A stretch of 18,766 nucleotides of DNA. It comes from Phoronis ovalis (lineage: Eukaryota; Phoronida; Phoronidae). The notes below the pieces were generated by a model. The model saw nothing but the letters and a program-made list of their open reading frames with translations, was not told where the DNA came from and ran no database searches. How positions within the stretch are numbered: position 1 is the first letter of the stretch; every line of letters starts with the position of its first letter. Positions 12,801 to 18,766 of the stretch are shown one piece after another. The position numbers and the translations under genes were made by a program. The stretch covers positions 1-18,766 of the forward strand of contig JAOXYB010072056.1 of the NCBI GenBank assembly GCA_028565635.1, read 5' to 3'.

Positions 12801-15800
12801 TACCCACAATATATACATTTTCACCAGCAGAGTTGTCATAGTAAAAGTGGCTGTGATGTTCTCCTGTATGCCCCACTGCCGGTATGCCGGGTCATTTTAT
12901 AAACATGAATTGGTGTGTACCTTAATGAAAGCTACTCGTTTAACAGATGATTTCTACAACCTGATCACTGCGTACAACGTATGCAAACTACATGCAATTA
13001 TAAATGCAATAAAAAAAACCAGCAAATCACTTCTGGCCACTTACCAACTCTTCTAAGATATTTTTGACTTTCAACAATGGAATCATGTTCACTCTCTGAT
13101 TCTTCTTCTTCAGCTGCTGATTCGGATTCCTATAATACAGAGAAATACAGGTTCATCAAAATGTTAACATACTGACTCTTTTTCTAACTTAGCACAACAG
13201 TCCAAAAAGCTGAAATACAAACATGGAACATATTTATCATATTCTTTCTGTCAAGAATAGCCTCAATGACACGATGAGTATAAACTGGCATATATAGCAA
13301 TTTTATGATTGCAGGGAATGAAGATTCGCAGCAGAGAAACTTTTGTACCAATGCATATAATATATATACAAGTCTGCATTGCTACATGATCTACTGTATT
13401 TGTATTATAATTATATGTAACTTCAAAAACAACAAAGCAACATATGATGTGACAAAGAAAATCTGATGTGAACCATAATAATGAATGTTATGTAATCAAA
13501 TTTATCAAATGGTCACCTTTAGTAAATACAGCAGGCAGTAATAGGTAAGTATTAAAAACAACTCAGGAAGGATTTTAAGTTAAAACTGTAGGTGCTGAAT
13601 GTAGGGTATATTTATAAATTATGGTACAGAGAATATTCTCCGCTCAAAACTATTGTCACTTCAATATCTCACACAAGAAGAAAAGTCAAAATCTCTTAGG
13701 TATATAGTTAAGATATAGTCACAACATAACAAAACTATAATGAATAACAAAATATATTTTTTAATGAGCAATATTCATTCCTTTCTTCAATATTTTCAAC
13801 GTATTCTCAGTATCAGCTTCACGGGCTGATATAAAAAAAACTATACAGGTGGCGAGCGGAGATTATCCATTTGCTTAGCACTTGAAAAGTATAAAGCAAG
13901 GTTAGAGTTTCTGGGGCATCATGAAATGCAAATTATGAAGAGTGTAACCTATGTTTTAAGTATTATTAATACCAAATTCTGATGTGTTGCTAGCTAAAAT
14001 ATATTACAAGAACAAGTATGACAATAACAATGTTACCACAAAGTTACAATTGTTAAAAGAGCTAACAAAAAAAATGGAAATGCAAACTTGCTGGTTCCCA
14101 CATACTGCAAACTGATTACCTGATTAGATGCATTACGGCAAAATTGATATGACTGCTAACAGCAAAAAAAAAAGAACACGAGCAGTAATTGTGAGCATAA
14201 AATGGAATAGACATGTGTGGGGTTGCTCAAGGTAATGTTAAGATTATAAGTATAACTTGGTACAATCTTCCAAGATTTTCATGTTATGCAAACTGTCTAC
14301 ACTGAATACAAGACATACGTATACACACATGCTATATTTTAAGACTAAAGCTATATATTCACATTTTTTTCTCTATAATACTTGAAAACATGAAGTTATG
14401 TATATTGTCTTCAAACAACATAATGAAGTCAAACCAAGAATCAAGGCAGAATGTGGAAAGTTTACTTAGAAAGAAATATCTAGACTACAGAAGGAAACTA
14501 ACATGTAAACTGCAATGCAATTAAAGTATTTGGTAGCACAGTACTGTACAAGTACACTGGCCGGTAGTTACGAGCATTCAATAGAATAGACATGTGTAGG
14601 ATTGCTAAAAGTAAAATTTGGATTATACCACGTATAAGTTGGTATAATCTTCCAAGATTTTCACGTTATTGTAAGCTGTCTACACTAAATACAAGTCATA
14701 CACACACATGCTATTTTTTTTATTAAAGCCATTCATGTTTTTTTTTCTATAATACTTGAAAACATGAAGTTACGTATATTGTTTTCAAACAACATAATAA
14801 ATCAAACCAAGAATCAAGGTAGGTTTACTTTGAGAAAAAGTGTGGAAAGTTAACTTAGAAAGAAATATCTAGACTACAGAAGGAAACTATACATACAATA
14901 AACTGCAATGCACAGTTCTGTATATAAGTGTAGTATAAAAAGGCTACAGAATCTATTTCATCTACATATAACTACAGCAACAGACTGCGAGTCACACAAA
15001 CACACAACACTCTGTCTCACCTGCACTGGATACAAGTTCAGATCTTGTAAATTCTACACATGCAAAAAAGTTAAACAGAGTCAAACAGAAAACTTGAAAC
15101 ACCATGCTTGTTTTGAATTAATAGTAAGGTTGGGGGCAGGTCTAAAAATGGTTAAGTTTCTGCGCTCTCATGCAAGTCATGCAGTTTCGAATGATCTCAA
15201 ATGCCCGCAAAATCTCTTTTTTCAATTTAACTCATTCCTATAATACTTGAGATAAAAATATCACTGACAGCTGTCTCTTATATTAAATGTACACGTATGT
15301 TAGTTTCACATGTAGTAAATAGTCTGATTGTCAACTGCCAGTAATTGTTTTGAAGGAAATTAAAATAAAACAAAAGCGATCATAGTGGAATAGGATTTTG
15401 AAAAAACAAACCAAATGGTTCTTTTCTGTGTCAGCAGATTGCTGATACATATGCAGTAGTAGTAGCTGTACACATTATTTTCTGCAATATATGACCAGTT
15501 ATATAATCCACTAGCAAATACATTAAAGAGCATTCTATACTTTAACAGGGTGATCTGTAACAAGCTAGGTATAGGGAAATTTGAAATGTGGAATGGGTAG
15601 GAAGTTTTGAGAAAGGCATAACTGGAAAACCAATTAATAGTAGATTTGTACAACATATTCAAGAAACAAAATGACGTTATGATTACCATCACATCCACTC
15701 AGAAATTACTAACACAATATGTAGAATATTTTTTACTAGGACAACTTTGGAGACAGCAAGTCCTCACTCAGTTCAAGTGCTATATCACGAATTTGATTCT

Positions 15801-18766
15801 GGTACATTTTTTCCAAGTTGAAAAATATTCACAGCATTCAATGACAAGATTTCAGTTTACCTTACTTTTGTCCTAATTTATACTTAATAGTACACAACCC
15901 AACTTTGTAAAACAGTTGGTCCTGTTTTCAATCTTGATTAAGTACATGTCAATAAATTATCCATCTTTATACTTTATCTGCTATTCTAAATTGGAAAAAA
16001 ATATAGAACTCTGTATGCAATAGTTATATGCCAGGCATTTGAAATGAGTGATGACACGGGTCTCTTGACTAAACAGTGAAGCCATACACACCTTCACAAG
16101 GTCTTGTTCATCGTAAGAAACATCTAATGAAGCGTCCCTTTGCAAACTTCCACTACGCGGAGTTCTTACTTCCTCCTTGAGGTCTTCAAAACCTGAAATC
16201 AGGAAAACAAACCTTACTAAGAATTATTTTCATTCTTTTAAATTCTACATTTACATCGCGACACATTCGTCAGTGCAAGAAATATATATTAGGAAATCTG
16301 ATTAATCAATAAACTATGCATTCAAATCTGTATATTTACTTTTGACATAAAATATTGTAAGGTAATAATTTTTTTCAATTCTTTCACTTCCAGCTACTTA
16401 CCTTCTGTCTGTTCAAGCTGCATTTTTGCCATAGCTTTTTCAACATCATCTGTTACTATATGAACATCATACATGCAATTTTTCACGACATCTTCTCGAT
16501 CTATTTTTCTTAATGCCCTCTCAAGCTCATTGCCTATAAAACACATTTAATAATTCAAATTCTACTGGCTTTATTTAACATAGTTCTTAATGATTATAAA
16601 AGTTTCAACATTCCACAACTTTCTTAAACGGTAACAGAATAGCAACAGTCTTCTCATAGCTATTCCATCAGTTGATTTACCCTCTACTTCCTGTTTTATA
16701 CAGGTGCAAACTACAAATCAATTACACTATAAATAAAGGGTTATCTGACTTTAAAAAATCAGGAAACAAAATTTTAGAAAAAGAACCTTTTGAGTACATG
16801 TATTATACTATATCATATATCATATCACGTTTGTTATAATTCCTATTGAATGTATGCTTGGTTTTCACATGTAGTACTAGGGGGGGAGACTGGAACAGCC
16901 ATGCATGAGAAGATTCTATATCATACCTGTGGCATTACTACCATTTATTTTCACCCACAGATGTAACATAACCAATGCTTGATCACTGGGTAACATATAA
17001 TCTGTTCTACATGTTTCTATTTCTTTTGATGGTATTTCTAGTTCTTCAGCTAACTGGATCCAGTCCTCTTGGACCGCATCTGCTATTTGTGTTAACCGAA
17101 GTTCAGCACCTAATATTGTTTCTGTTGTGGCTGGAACACAAAAATTTAATCAGAAAAACATTTGCTGAGAGTTTTGATACAATTGTACACATTTTCTAAT
17201 TATCTGTACTTCTTATTGTTTACACCCTAAGACAATCATTGGTCAGATTCATTTAATTGTTAAAAATTTAATTCAACTAAATAACATCAAACAATATTGA
17301 TTTTGGCAGTGAAATTATTACATGGTTGTGTTTGTAGCTGTAAGTTTGAAGGTCGCTGACTGTTTACAAGCAATGTACAATAATAGACAATTACCAACAA
17401 ATGGGAAATATGAAATGTACAAGATTATGCCAGCTGTTCAAAAATTTAACTTACTTCTTGTCCTTATTAATGTATATTTTTCTCTTAACTCCAGTATTGT
17501 TTTTGAATCAACATATGCTGTTGGTTCAGGCTACAAAAGTTTTGAAATGATTTAATATCACTACATACAATTATTTCCTTGTGTTCATTGAGTATGACAT
17601 TATATGAATGGACTAAACCATTCTGTACAATCATCACTGCCCTTATGAAAAGCAAACAGAGTACACAAATTAACACAATGCTGTCAGAGCAGTACAGTAT
17701 ATTGCAGAGTGAAATTTCAGCTTCACACTAGAAGCAGGACTAATATTTCATGTAAATTAGCTCACAATATAGTATAGAAGCATCCAATATCCGAAAACAT
17801 AATTTTATAAATTATCTGATATCAGTTAACATCGTACTCTAGATACTCCTGTATTATCTGATTCAAATCTATGTCTGCCATCGCTTCTGTGATAAGAATA
17901 AATGAAAAATGTTTACACTAAGCATACACAGATACATATACTTACTCCAGTATATTCAGGTAAAGTAATATTGAGGTTACACATAGGTGTCTGTGGTGCT
18001 TCACCTCTAGCCACCTTAGGTTCCCTCATAAATGCAATTCTTCCTACGGGGTCCTGGTCATCATCACGGATGCGAACAATAAACGGCAAGCGATTTTCTC
18101 GGAAAGCATGGAAATTAATATAAAGCTGTTCCCCAGATTTGGTGACTGGGACCAGGTTACCAGCCATTTCAACATATTGGGGTTTACCTTCATGGACCTA
18201 CAAATAAAAGCGTGCAATGTTTTGAGGTACTCATCTTCATTAGTAACATTTCTTTGCACACCAGACTGTCAATATTTTTCTTTTTTGTTTTATGCAACAC
18301 AGTATAACGTGCGCAGTAGAAATGAGTTTTAATGCTTTCTCATTTCTAGCCATCAAATCTTCCTGATGTTTTCCTGGATTTAACTGTGTTCCTTAAACTG
18401 GGTTGTTTTCAAAGTAGTGGTCCTGTGACATGTTTGTTTTGTATCAAGTTCGTATAAAGCTTCAGGGGATAACTGATAATTTTTAGCTAATTTTTTAATA
18501 GTAATCAACTTTATCAGAAATTCATCTTGAACTGTGAGACTGGATTTGTAGCTTTGTGCTACAAGAAGAATTTCTACCCATACTTAGTACTTCCATACTT
18601 ACTCCACTTTTCTTGAGGAATTAAAAGTGTCAATTTGTTAATTTTTTTCTAAAATTAATGGCAAAAATCAAATCTTGCTCACCTCTACATCTCTGCTTCT
18701 AGCTACTTCTACAAAATGTTCCTGTGATTCTAAAGTTTTATCCATTTTGTCGTCTGTCATACAGAA
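744..18766 (-). CDS. Ank2: Ankyrin, partial (UPA domain, death domain and giant C-terminal tail)
   Basis: This entry is the whole gene as seen here, with both ends outside the window. Exons in transcript order: 18766-18683, 18197-17946, 17530-17455, 17130-16927, 16533-16402, 16192-16092, 13129-13045, 12051-11851, 10763-10641, 10320-10264, 8870-8778, 7224-7117, 5850-2191 and 848-744, plus two predicted microexons at 15053-15021 and 14152-14120. All junctions are GT-AG and all phases match. Ankyrins tie spectrin and membrane proteins together under the plasma membrane. The ankyrin repeats and ZU5 domains should lie upstream, beyond the right edge. The window holds the end of the spectrin-binding module (UPA), the death domain and the regulatory tail. 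The family is certain from UPA plus death domain. The symbol is inferred from the giant tail, a feature of the neuronal Ank2 of insects; the Ank1-type paralog has no such tail. Without the giant exon the visible frame would be about 540 codons; with it, about 1760. Confidence 0.9.
849..2190 (-). other. Intron between giant exon and exon 744-848
   Basis: A 1342-nt intron, GTGAGA...ACAG. It holds the inverted repeat at 923-1022 and is otherwise AT-rich. I see no AATAAA on the minus strand here and a single ATTAAA near 1127. That argues against the giant exon being a terminal exon with its poly(A) site in this stretch. Confidence 0.8.
923..1022. repeat. Inverted repeat with 28-bp arms and 44-nt loop
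   Basis: The arms 923-950 and 995-1022 are reverse complements with 26 of 28 matching by eye (TTCAACAGAAACAAGCTCA against TGAGCTTGTTTCTCTTGAA). It lies in the intron about 75 nt upstream of the acceptor of the exon at 848-744. It could be a small foldback element or a hairpin in the pre-mRNA. Confidence 0.8.
2191..5850 (-). CDS. Ank2: Giant ankyrin tail exon, 3660 nt
   Basis: One exon of 3660 nt, phase 1-1, encoding about 1220 residues rich in Glu, Gln, Asp, Pro and Thr with no globular domain. From the N-terminus it contains: PDEA/R-x-PSVTPTQ-type repeats (about 5400-5850); two copies of the DGT motif (5023-4919 and 4768-4661); a Gln/Glu-rich stretch with an internal duplication (4105-3860 and 3541-3284); two more DGT copies (2956-2837 and 2794-2699); a Ser/Pro-rich basic spacer (about 2520-2700); and the last two copies (2518-2396 and 2293-2217). 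Each copy has the core E-E-T-L-x-D-G-T-x-V-K-R-K-V-x-K-T. The acceptor is a long pyrimidine tract plus TCTGCAG|GG; the donor is CAAG|GTGAGA. The open frame runs past both borders, which makes a false signal-peptide-like start ([13 protein letters not shown] is the pyrimidine tract) and a false short end (GEKD, then TAG at 2179-2177). Giant ankyrin tails are known to organise microtubules and axonal membrane domains in neurons; that role here is inferred. Confidence 0.93.
2217..2293 (-). repeat. DGT repeat unit 6 (protein repeat)
   Basis: Sixth copy, with core [20 protein letters not shown]. It ends only about 9 codons before the exon donor. Confidence 0.85.
2396..2518 (-). repeat. DGT repeat unit 5 (protein repeat)
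   Basis: Fifth copy, with core [20 protein letters not shown] followed by [14 protein letters not shown]. Confidence 0.85.
2699..2794 (-). repeat. DGT repeat unit 4 (protein repeat)
   Basis: Fourth copy, with core [20 protein letters not shown], followed by a Ser/Pro-rich spacer. Confidence 0.85.
2837..2956 (-). repeat. DGT repeat unit 3 (protein repeat)
   Basis: Third copy, with core [20 protein letters not shown] and a basic continuation [12 protein letters not shown]. It comes about 570 residues after unit 2. Confidence 0.85.
3284..4105 (-). repeat. Internal duplication in the giant exon (copies 4105-3860 and 3541-3284)
   Basis: Two stretches of about 83-86 residues share [11 protein letters not shown] / [20 protein letters not shown] / [13 protein letters not shown]...HLVQET / QALS...[14 protein letters not shown] in both, and QRDP...IQFP in both. 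The 318-nt spacer between them (3542-3859) is Gln/Thr-rich. Confidence 0.88.
4661..4768 (-). repeat. DGT repeat unit 2 (protein repeat)
   Basis: Second copy, with core [20 protein letters not shown] followed by [10 protein letters not shown]. It has the same length and layout as unit 1. Confidence 0.85.
4919..5023 (-). repeat. DGT repeat unit 1 (protein repeat)
   Basis: First copy, with core [20 protein letters not shown] followed by a Thr/Arg-rich strand ending ITEG. It is separated by about 50 residues from unit 2. Confidence 0.85.
5445..5850 (-). repeat. PDEA-type repeats at the start of the giant exon
   Basis: [15 protein letters not shown] (near 5745-5697) and [15 protein letters not shown] (near 5497-5447) are clear copies. 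[15 protein letters not shown] at the exon start and [13 protein letters not shown] are weaker ones. Between them recurs a unit of the form V-x-x-x-x-I/M-P-x-E-E. The period is about 35-45 residues. Confidence 0.7.
5851..7116 (-). other. Intron before the giant exon
   Basis: A 1266-nt intron, GTTAGT...GCAG. The last 45 nt upstream of the acceptor form a long pyrimidine tract that reads as a hydrophobic peptide. A good donor-like site (AAAG|GTATGT) near 6235 lacks an in-phase exon. Nothing else is recognised. Confidence 0.85.
7117..7224 (-). CDS. Ank2: Ankyrin exon: tail cassette directly before the giant exon
   Basis: A 108-nt symmetric phase 1-1 exon with acceptor GCATTTTGCAG|AA and donor CCGAG|GTTAGT. 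It encodes [20 protein letters not shown] and [15 protein letters not shown]. The second part probably forms a short amphipathic helix. Joined to the giant exon, its final G plus GG gives Gly; joined to the exon at 848-744 instead, G plus AA gives Glu. Both joins stay in frame. Confidence 0.88.
7225..8777 (-). other. Intron, AT-rich
   Basis: A 1553-nt intron, GTAGAC...GCAG. Positions about 8495-8640 are extremely AT-rich with an imperfect inverted pair TTCACAATTT / AAATTGTGAA about 50 bp apart. No in-phase exon was found. Confidence 0.8.
8778..8870 (-). CDS. Ank2: Ankyrin exon: tail cassette with one diverged DGT-type repeat
   Basis: A 93-nt symmetric phase 1-1 exon with acceptor GCCTACTCAG|AT and donor GACAG|GTAGAC. 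It reads [20 protein letters not shown] and [10 protein letters not shown]. The order acidic E-V-D-E, then D-G, then V-R-R-K-V-x-x-K-T parallels the repeat of the giant exon (E-x-E-E-T-L-x-D-G-T-x-V-K-R-K-V-x-K-T). I therefore read it as a single diverged unit. The GC content is visibly higher than in the flanking introns. Confidence 0.87.
8871..10263 (-). other. Intron
   Basis: A 1393-nt intron, GTAGAA...TCAG. Short open frames on either strand (for example around 9344-9619) are low-complexity chance frames. Nothing else is recognised. Confidence 0.8.
10264..10320 (-). CDS. Ank2: Ankyrin exon: short proline-rich tail cassette
   Basis: A 57-nt symmetric phase 1-1 exon with acceptor TACTCGCTTCTAG|AT and donor GAAG|GTAGAA. 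It encodes [23 protein letters not shown] offers minimal SH3/WW-type and proline-directed kinase sites; that reading is only a motif guess. It lies 320 nt from the exon at 10641-10763. Confidence 0.77.
10321..10640 (-). other. Short intron
   Basis: A 320-nt intron, GTACTG...CTAG. No internal structure is seen. Confidence 0.8.
10641..10763 (-). CDS. Ank2: Ankyrin exon: tail cassette
   Basis: A 123-nt symmetric phase 1-1 exon with acceptor ACTAACTGTTACAG|AC and donor AGAG|GTACTG. It encodes [20 protein letters not shown] and then [20 protein letters not shown]. It is acidic, with two short proline clusters, and probably disordered. It can be skipped without changing the frame. Confidence 0.85.
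10764..11850 (-). other. Intron with minisatellite
   Basis: A 1087-nt intron, GTTAGC...ACAG, carrying the tandem array at 11194-11475. A short direct repeat CATGCCGTG occurs twice near 11027-11045. No in-phase exon was found. Confidence 0.8.
11194..11475. repeat. Intronic tandem array, three full units and one partial
   Basis: Units start at 11194, 11281, 11369 and 11450 (partial), with periods of 87, 88 and 81 bp. Each begins G(G/A)TTACA(T/C) with a nearby CATGC. The first two share ATCAAGGTTAAC and ACAAGGGTTACAA; the third is more diverged. It looks like a minisatellite in an intron. Confidence 0.8.
11851..12051 (-). CDS. Ank2: Ankyrin exon: tail cassette
   Basis: A 201-nt symmetric exon (phase 1-1), 67 codons. 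The acceptor is TTACTTTAG|AA and the donor is CAAG|GTTAGC, a weaker site that may favour alternative splicing. The protein has [20 protein letters not shown], a predicted helix [20 protein letters not shown], then VVPESQEEQ. The alternating hydrophobic positions suggest an amphipathic helix. No named domain is recognised. Confidence 0.88.
12052..13044 (-). other. Intron with one weak exon candidate
   Basis: A 993-nt intron, GTAAGT...TTAG. At 12804-12875 there is an open phase 1-1 stretch of 72 nt with acceptor CGGCAG and donor GTGG|GTAAAG. Its peptide is hydrophilic ([20 protein letters not shown]), but the acceptor has no pyrimidine tract. The rest is featureless. Confidence 0.75.
13045..13129 (-). 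CDS. Ank2: Ankyrin exon: acidic serine-rich tail segment
   Basis: An 85-nt exon that enters in phase 0 and leaves in phase 1, with acceptor CTGTATTATAG|GAA and donor GTTG|GTAAGT. It encodes [20 protein letters not shown] and SQKYLRRV. The run of Ser-Asp/Glu sites looks like a casein-kinase-2-type acidic stretch. It restores phase 1, which every later exon uses. No domain is recognised. Confidence 0.85.
14120..14152 (-). CDS. Ank2: Second predicted 33-nt microexon, tail region
   Basis: The second predicted microexon of the same intron. The minus strand has an almost pure T tract, then TGCTGTTAGCAG|TCA, 33 nt, and donor CAG|GTAATC. It reads [11 protein letters not shown] in phase 0-0. The acceptor is a NAGNAG pair (TTAG, CAG), so an extra Gln could be included alternatively. 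It has the same length and phase as the other microexon, but the two sequences share almost nothing beyond two Gln positions. Confidence 0.5.
14183..14933. repeat. Intronic tandem duplication, unit about 380 bp
   Basis: Copy 1 is about 14183-14561 and copy 2 about 14562-14933, head to tail. Shared blocks include TAGACATGTGT, ATCTTCCAAGATTTTCA, ATAATACTTGAAAACATGAA, AAGAAATATCTAGACTACAG and AACTGCAATGCA. Small indels separate the copies. Neither copy contains coding sequence, and the pair lies exactly between the two predicted microexons. Confidence 0.88.
15021..15053 (-). CDS. Ank2: Predicted 33-nt microexon, tail region
   Basis: A predicted cassette microexon inside the intron between the exons at 16092 and 13129. 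The minus strand has a long pyrimidine tract and acceptor (TTTTTTGCATGTGTAG), then 33 nt, then a near-consensus donor CAG|GTGAGA. The 33 nt are open and read [11 protein letters not shown] in phase 0-0, exactly the phase this intron requires. It is too short for ordinary ORF searches. The splice signals and phase fit are seen directly; its use in transcripts is inferred. Confidence 0.55.
16092..16192 (-). CDS. Ank2: Ankyrin exon: start of C-terminal regulatory region
   Basis: A 101-nt exon that enters in phase 1 and leaves in phase 0. The acceptor is CCTGATTTCAG|GT and the donor is GTGAAG|GTGTGT, a slightly weak site. The product is [19 protein letters not shown] followed by [21 protein letters not shown] and RDAS look like basic/serine phosphorylation sites, but no domain is recognised. 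It is the last exon before the 2962-nt intron and the only place where the tail switches from phase 1 to phase 0. Confidence 0.85.
16402..16533 (-). CDS. Ank2: Ankyrin exon: last helices of death domain
   Basis: A 132-nt exon in phase 1-1, with acceptor TTTATAG|GC and donor GAAG|GTAAGT. It encodes [19 protein letters not shown], the standard closing helices of the ankyrin death domain (N-x-LE-x-AL-x-KI-x-R-x-D-V-V). [18 protein letters not shown] then leads into the unstructured tail. Together with the exon at 16927-17130 it completes a domain of about 85 residues, normal in length and without a frameshift. Confidence 0.93.
16534..16926 (-). other. Intron inside the death domain
   Basis: A 393-nt intron, GTATGA...ATAG, splitting the death domain at a Gly codon. 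A G-run (AGGGGGGGAG) lies near 16880, close to the donor side. One weak in-phase 30-nt exon-like stretch is at 16681-16710. Confidence 0.8.
16927..17130 (-). CDS. Ank2: Ankyrin exon: first two-thirds of death domain
   Basis: A 204-nt exon in phase 1-1. The acceptor is TTTTTGTGTTCCAG|CC and the donor is CACAG|GTATGA. It encodes [20 protein letters not shown], a helix, a loop with [10 protein letters not shown] and then [17 protein letters not shown]. This matches the ankyrin death domain, whose usual marks are DW-x-x-LA-x-EL, an acidic helix, and the MLRLW...GNATGN-like turn. Death domains are six-helix bundles; in ankyrins this one is a regulatory and protein-interaction module and does not by itself indicate apoptosis. 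The last codon is split and completed by the next exon (G+GC = Gly). Confidence 0.95.
17131..17454 (-). other. Intron between linker and death-domain exons
   Basis: A 324-nt intron, GTAAGT...CCAG. Nothing is recognised inside. Confidence 0.75.
17455..17530 (-). CDS. Ank2: Ankyrin exon: linker between UPA and death domain
   Basis: A 76-nt exon that enters in phase 0 and leaves in phase 1. The acceptor is TTTCAAAACTTTTGTAG|CCT and the donor is AGAA|GTAAGT. It encodes [19 protein letters not shown] followed by TLIRTR. It is the only stretch I found in this intron that accepts the phase-0 end of the UPA exon and delivers the phase-1 entry required by the death-domain exon, and both splice sites are strong. 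The linker is short and not conserved in sequence, so the call rests on phase and splice signals rather than on homology. Confidence 0.75.
17531..17945 (-). other. Intron after the UPA exon
   Basis: A 415-nt intron, GTAAGT...GTAG. A good-looking acceptor (TTATTCTTATCACAG) at about 17887 is followed by a stop codon in the required phase, so it is treated as a decoy. Confidence 0.7.
17946..18197 (-). CDS. Ank2: Ankyrin exon: main part of UPA domain
   Basis: A 252-nt exon, phase 0 at both ends, 84 residues. The acceptor is TTTATTTGTAG|GTC and the donor is GGA|GTAAGT. The encoded protein carries the strongest family signature in the window: [16 protein letters not shown], then [28 protein letters not shown] and CNLNITLPE. 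In ankyrins this domain packs against the two ZU5 domains as a supramodule; the first ZU5 binds beta-spectrin. The wording with [13 protein letters not shown] is closer to insect ankyrins than to vertebrate ones, which have the DCYGNLAPLTKGG type. The ATG inside MAGNLV is internal and not a start. Confidence 0.97.
18198..18682 (-). other. Intron inside the UPA domain
   Basis: A 485-nt intron, GTGAGC...GTAG, splitting the UPA domain after DVE. It is AT-rich and nothing else is recognised. Confidence 0.85.
18683..18766 (-). CDS. Ank2: Ankyrin exon, partial: start of UPA domain
   Basis: This is the last 84 nt of an exon cut by the window edge. Read on the minus strand it gives 28 residues beginning [18 protein letters not shown] and ending in [10 protein letters not shown]. 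That matches the conserved ankyrin segment (CMTDDK-x-DKTLE-x-QE, EVARS-x-DVE) which opens the UPA domain behind the tandem ZU5 domains. The donor is GAG|GTGAGC in phase 0. The next exon continues directly with [10 protein letters not shown], as in other ankyrins. The exon's own acceptor and the ZU5 coding sequence lie beyond position 18766. Confidence 0.95.

Larger units (their letters stand above)
13130..16091 (-). other. Large intron interval, 2962 nt, with microexons and duplication
   Basis: The largest gap between clear exons. It holds the predicted microexons at 14120-14152 and 15021-15053 and the tandem duplication between them. Longer open frames (around 14908-15243 plus and 15360-15698 minus) have no recognisable similarity and are biased to Phe/Tyr/Ser/Leu or Lys/His as expected from AT-rich DNA. 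Confidence 0.8.

Noticed and set aside
14908-15243. A 111-codon plus-strand open frame with several Cys and His
   Set aside because: It overlaps the end of the intronic duplication and a strong minus-strand microexon candidate. The Cys/His spacing fits no known zinc finger.
15360-15698. A 112-codon minus-strand open frame with membrane-like composition
   Set aside because: It has no recognisable similarity or suitable splice sites, and its Phe/Tyr/Ser/Ile-rich composition is expected from AT-rich intron DNA.
16681-16710. A 30-nt phase 1-1 microexon-like stretch (CTCIKQEVE) in the death-domain intron
   Set aside because: Its phase and donor fit, but the acceptor tract is poor. Inclusion would insert ten residues into the compact death-domain fold; probably chance.
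17822-17886. An exon after acceptor TTATTCTTATCACAG reading [20 protein letters not shown] in one frame
   Set aside because: The preceding exon ends in phase 0, where this stretch hits TAG after five codons. The attractive frame needs phase 1 entry and ends at TGA. The exon at 17455-17530 satisfies both phases.
1-18766. A novel defence, mobile or multi-gene system
   Set aside because: Everything with coding character belongs to one ankyrin gene; the remainder is intron. The unusual part is the architecture of its tail, not a new system.

Overview
The window holds one intron-rich eukaryotic gene on the minus strand: the 3' two-thirds of an ankyrin. It reads from the right edge (5' end, cut) to the left edge (3' end, also cut). 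The organism looks like an arthropod, most likely an insect. The reasons are AT-rich introns of about 0.2-3 kb with canonical GT-AG ends, and a spectrin-binding/UPA segment whose wording ([31 protein letters not shown]) is closest to what I know of insect ankyrins. The very long repetitive tail exon suggests Ank2 rather than the short Ank1; that choice of paralog, and the host itself, are inferences.

Right part, 16092-18766: a partial exon and a full exon carry the UPA domain. A 76-nt linker exon follows, then two exons encode the death domain, then the start of the C-terminal regulatory region. Middle, 7117-13129: six acidic exons of 57-201 nt. Apart from the first, all begin and end in phase 1. 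Two 33-nt phase-0 microexons are predicted in the large intron before them. Left part: a giant 3660-nt exon (2191-5850), also phase 1 at both ends, encodes about 1220 acidic, Q/P-rich residues. They include six copies of an E-x-E-E-T-L-x-D-G-T-x-V-K-R-K-V-x-K-T motif and an internal duplication of about 85 residues. A further phase-1 exon (744-848) lies downstream and continues the reading frame past the window.

The 16 exons give 5281 nt of coding sequence (about 1760 codons) without the microexons. Because every exon from 12051 leftwards is symmetric phase 1, any subset, including the giant exon, can be skipped without a frameshift. This fits the known ankyrin design: a short isoform, and a giant neuronal isoform whose tail is inserted after the death domain.

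The rest is intron. It contains a tandem duplication of about 380 bp (14183-14933), a tandem array with a unit of 81-88 bp (11194-11475), a 28-bp-arm inverted repeat (923-1022), and degenerate direct repeats at the extreme left edge. I found no RNA genes, no recognisable transposon gene, no CRISPR array and no bacterial-type operon. All exon borders were read by eye from splice-site consensus, phase matching and protein similarity. None is backed by transcript data.
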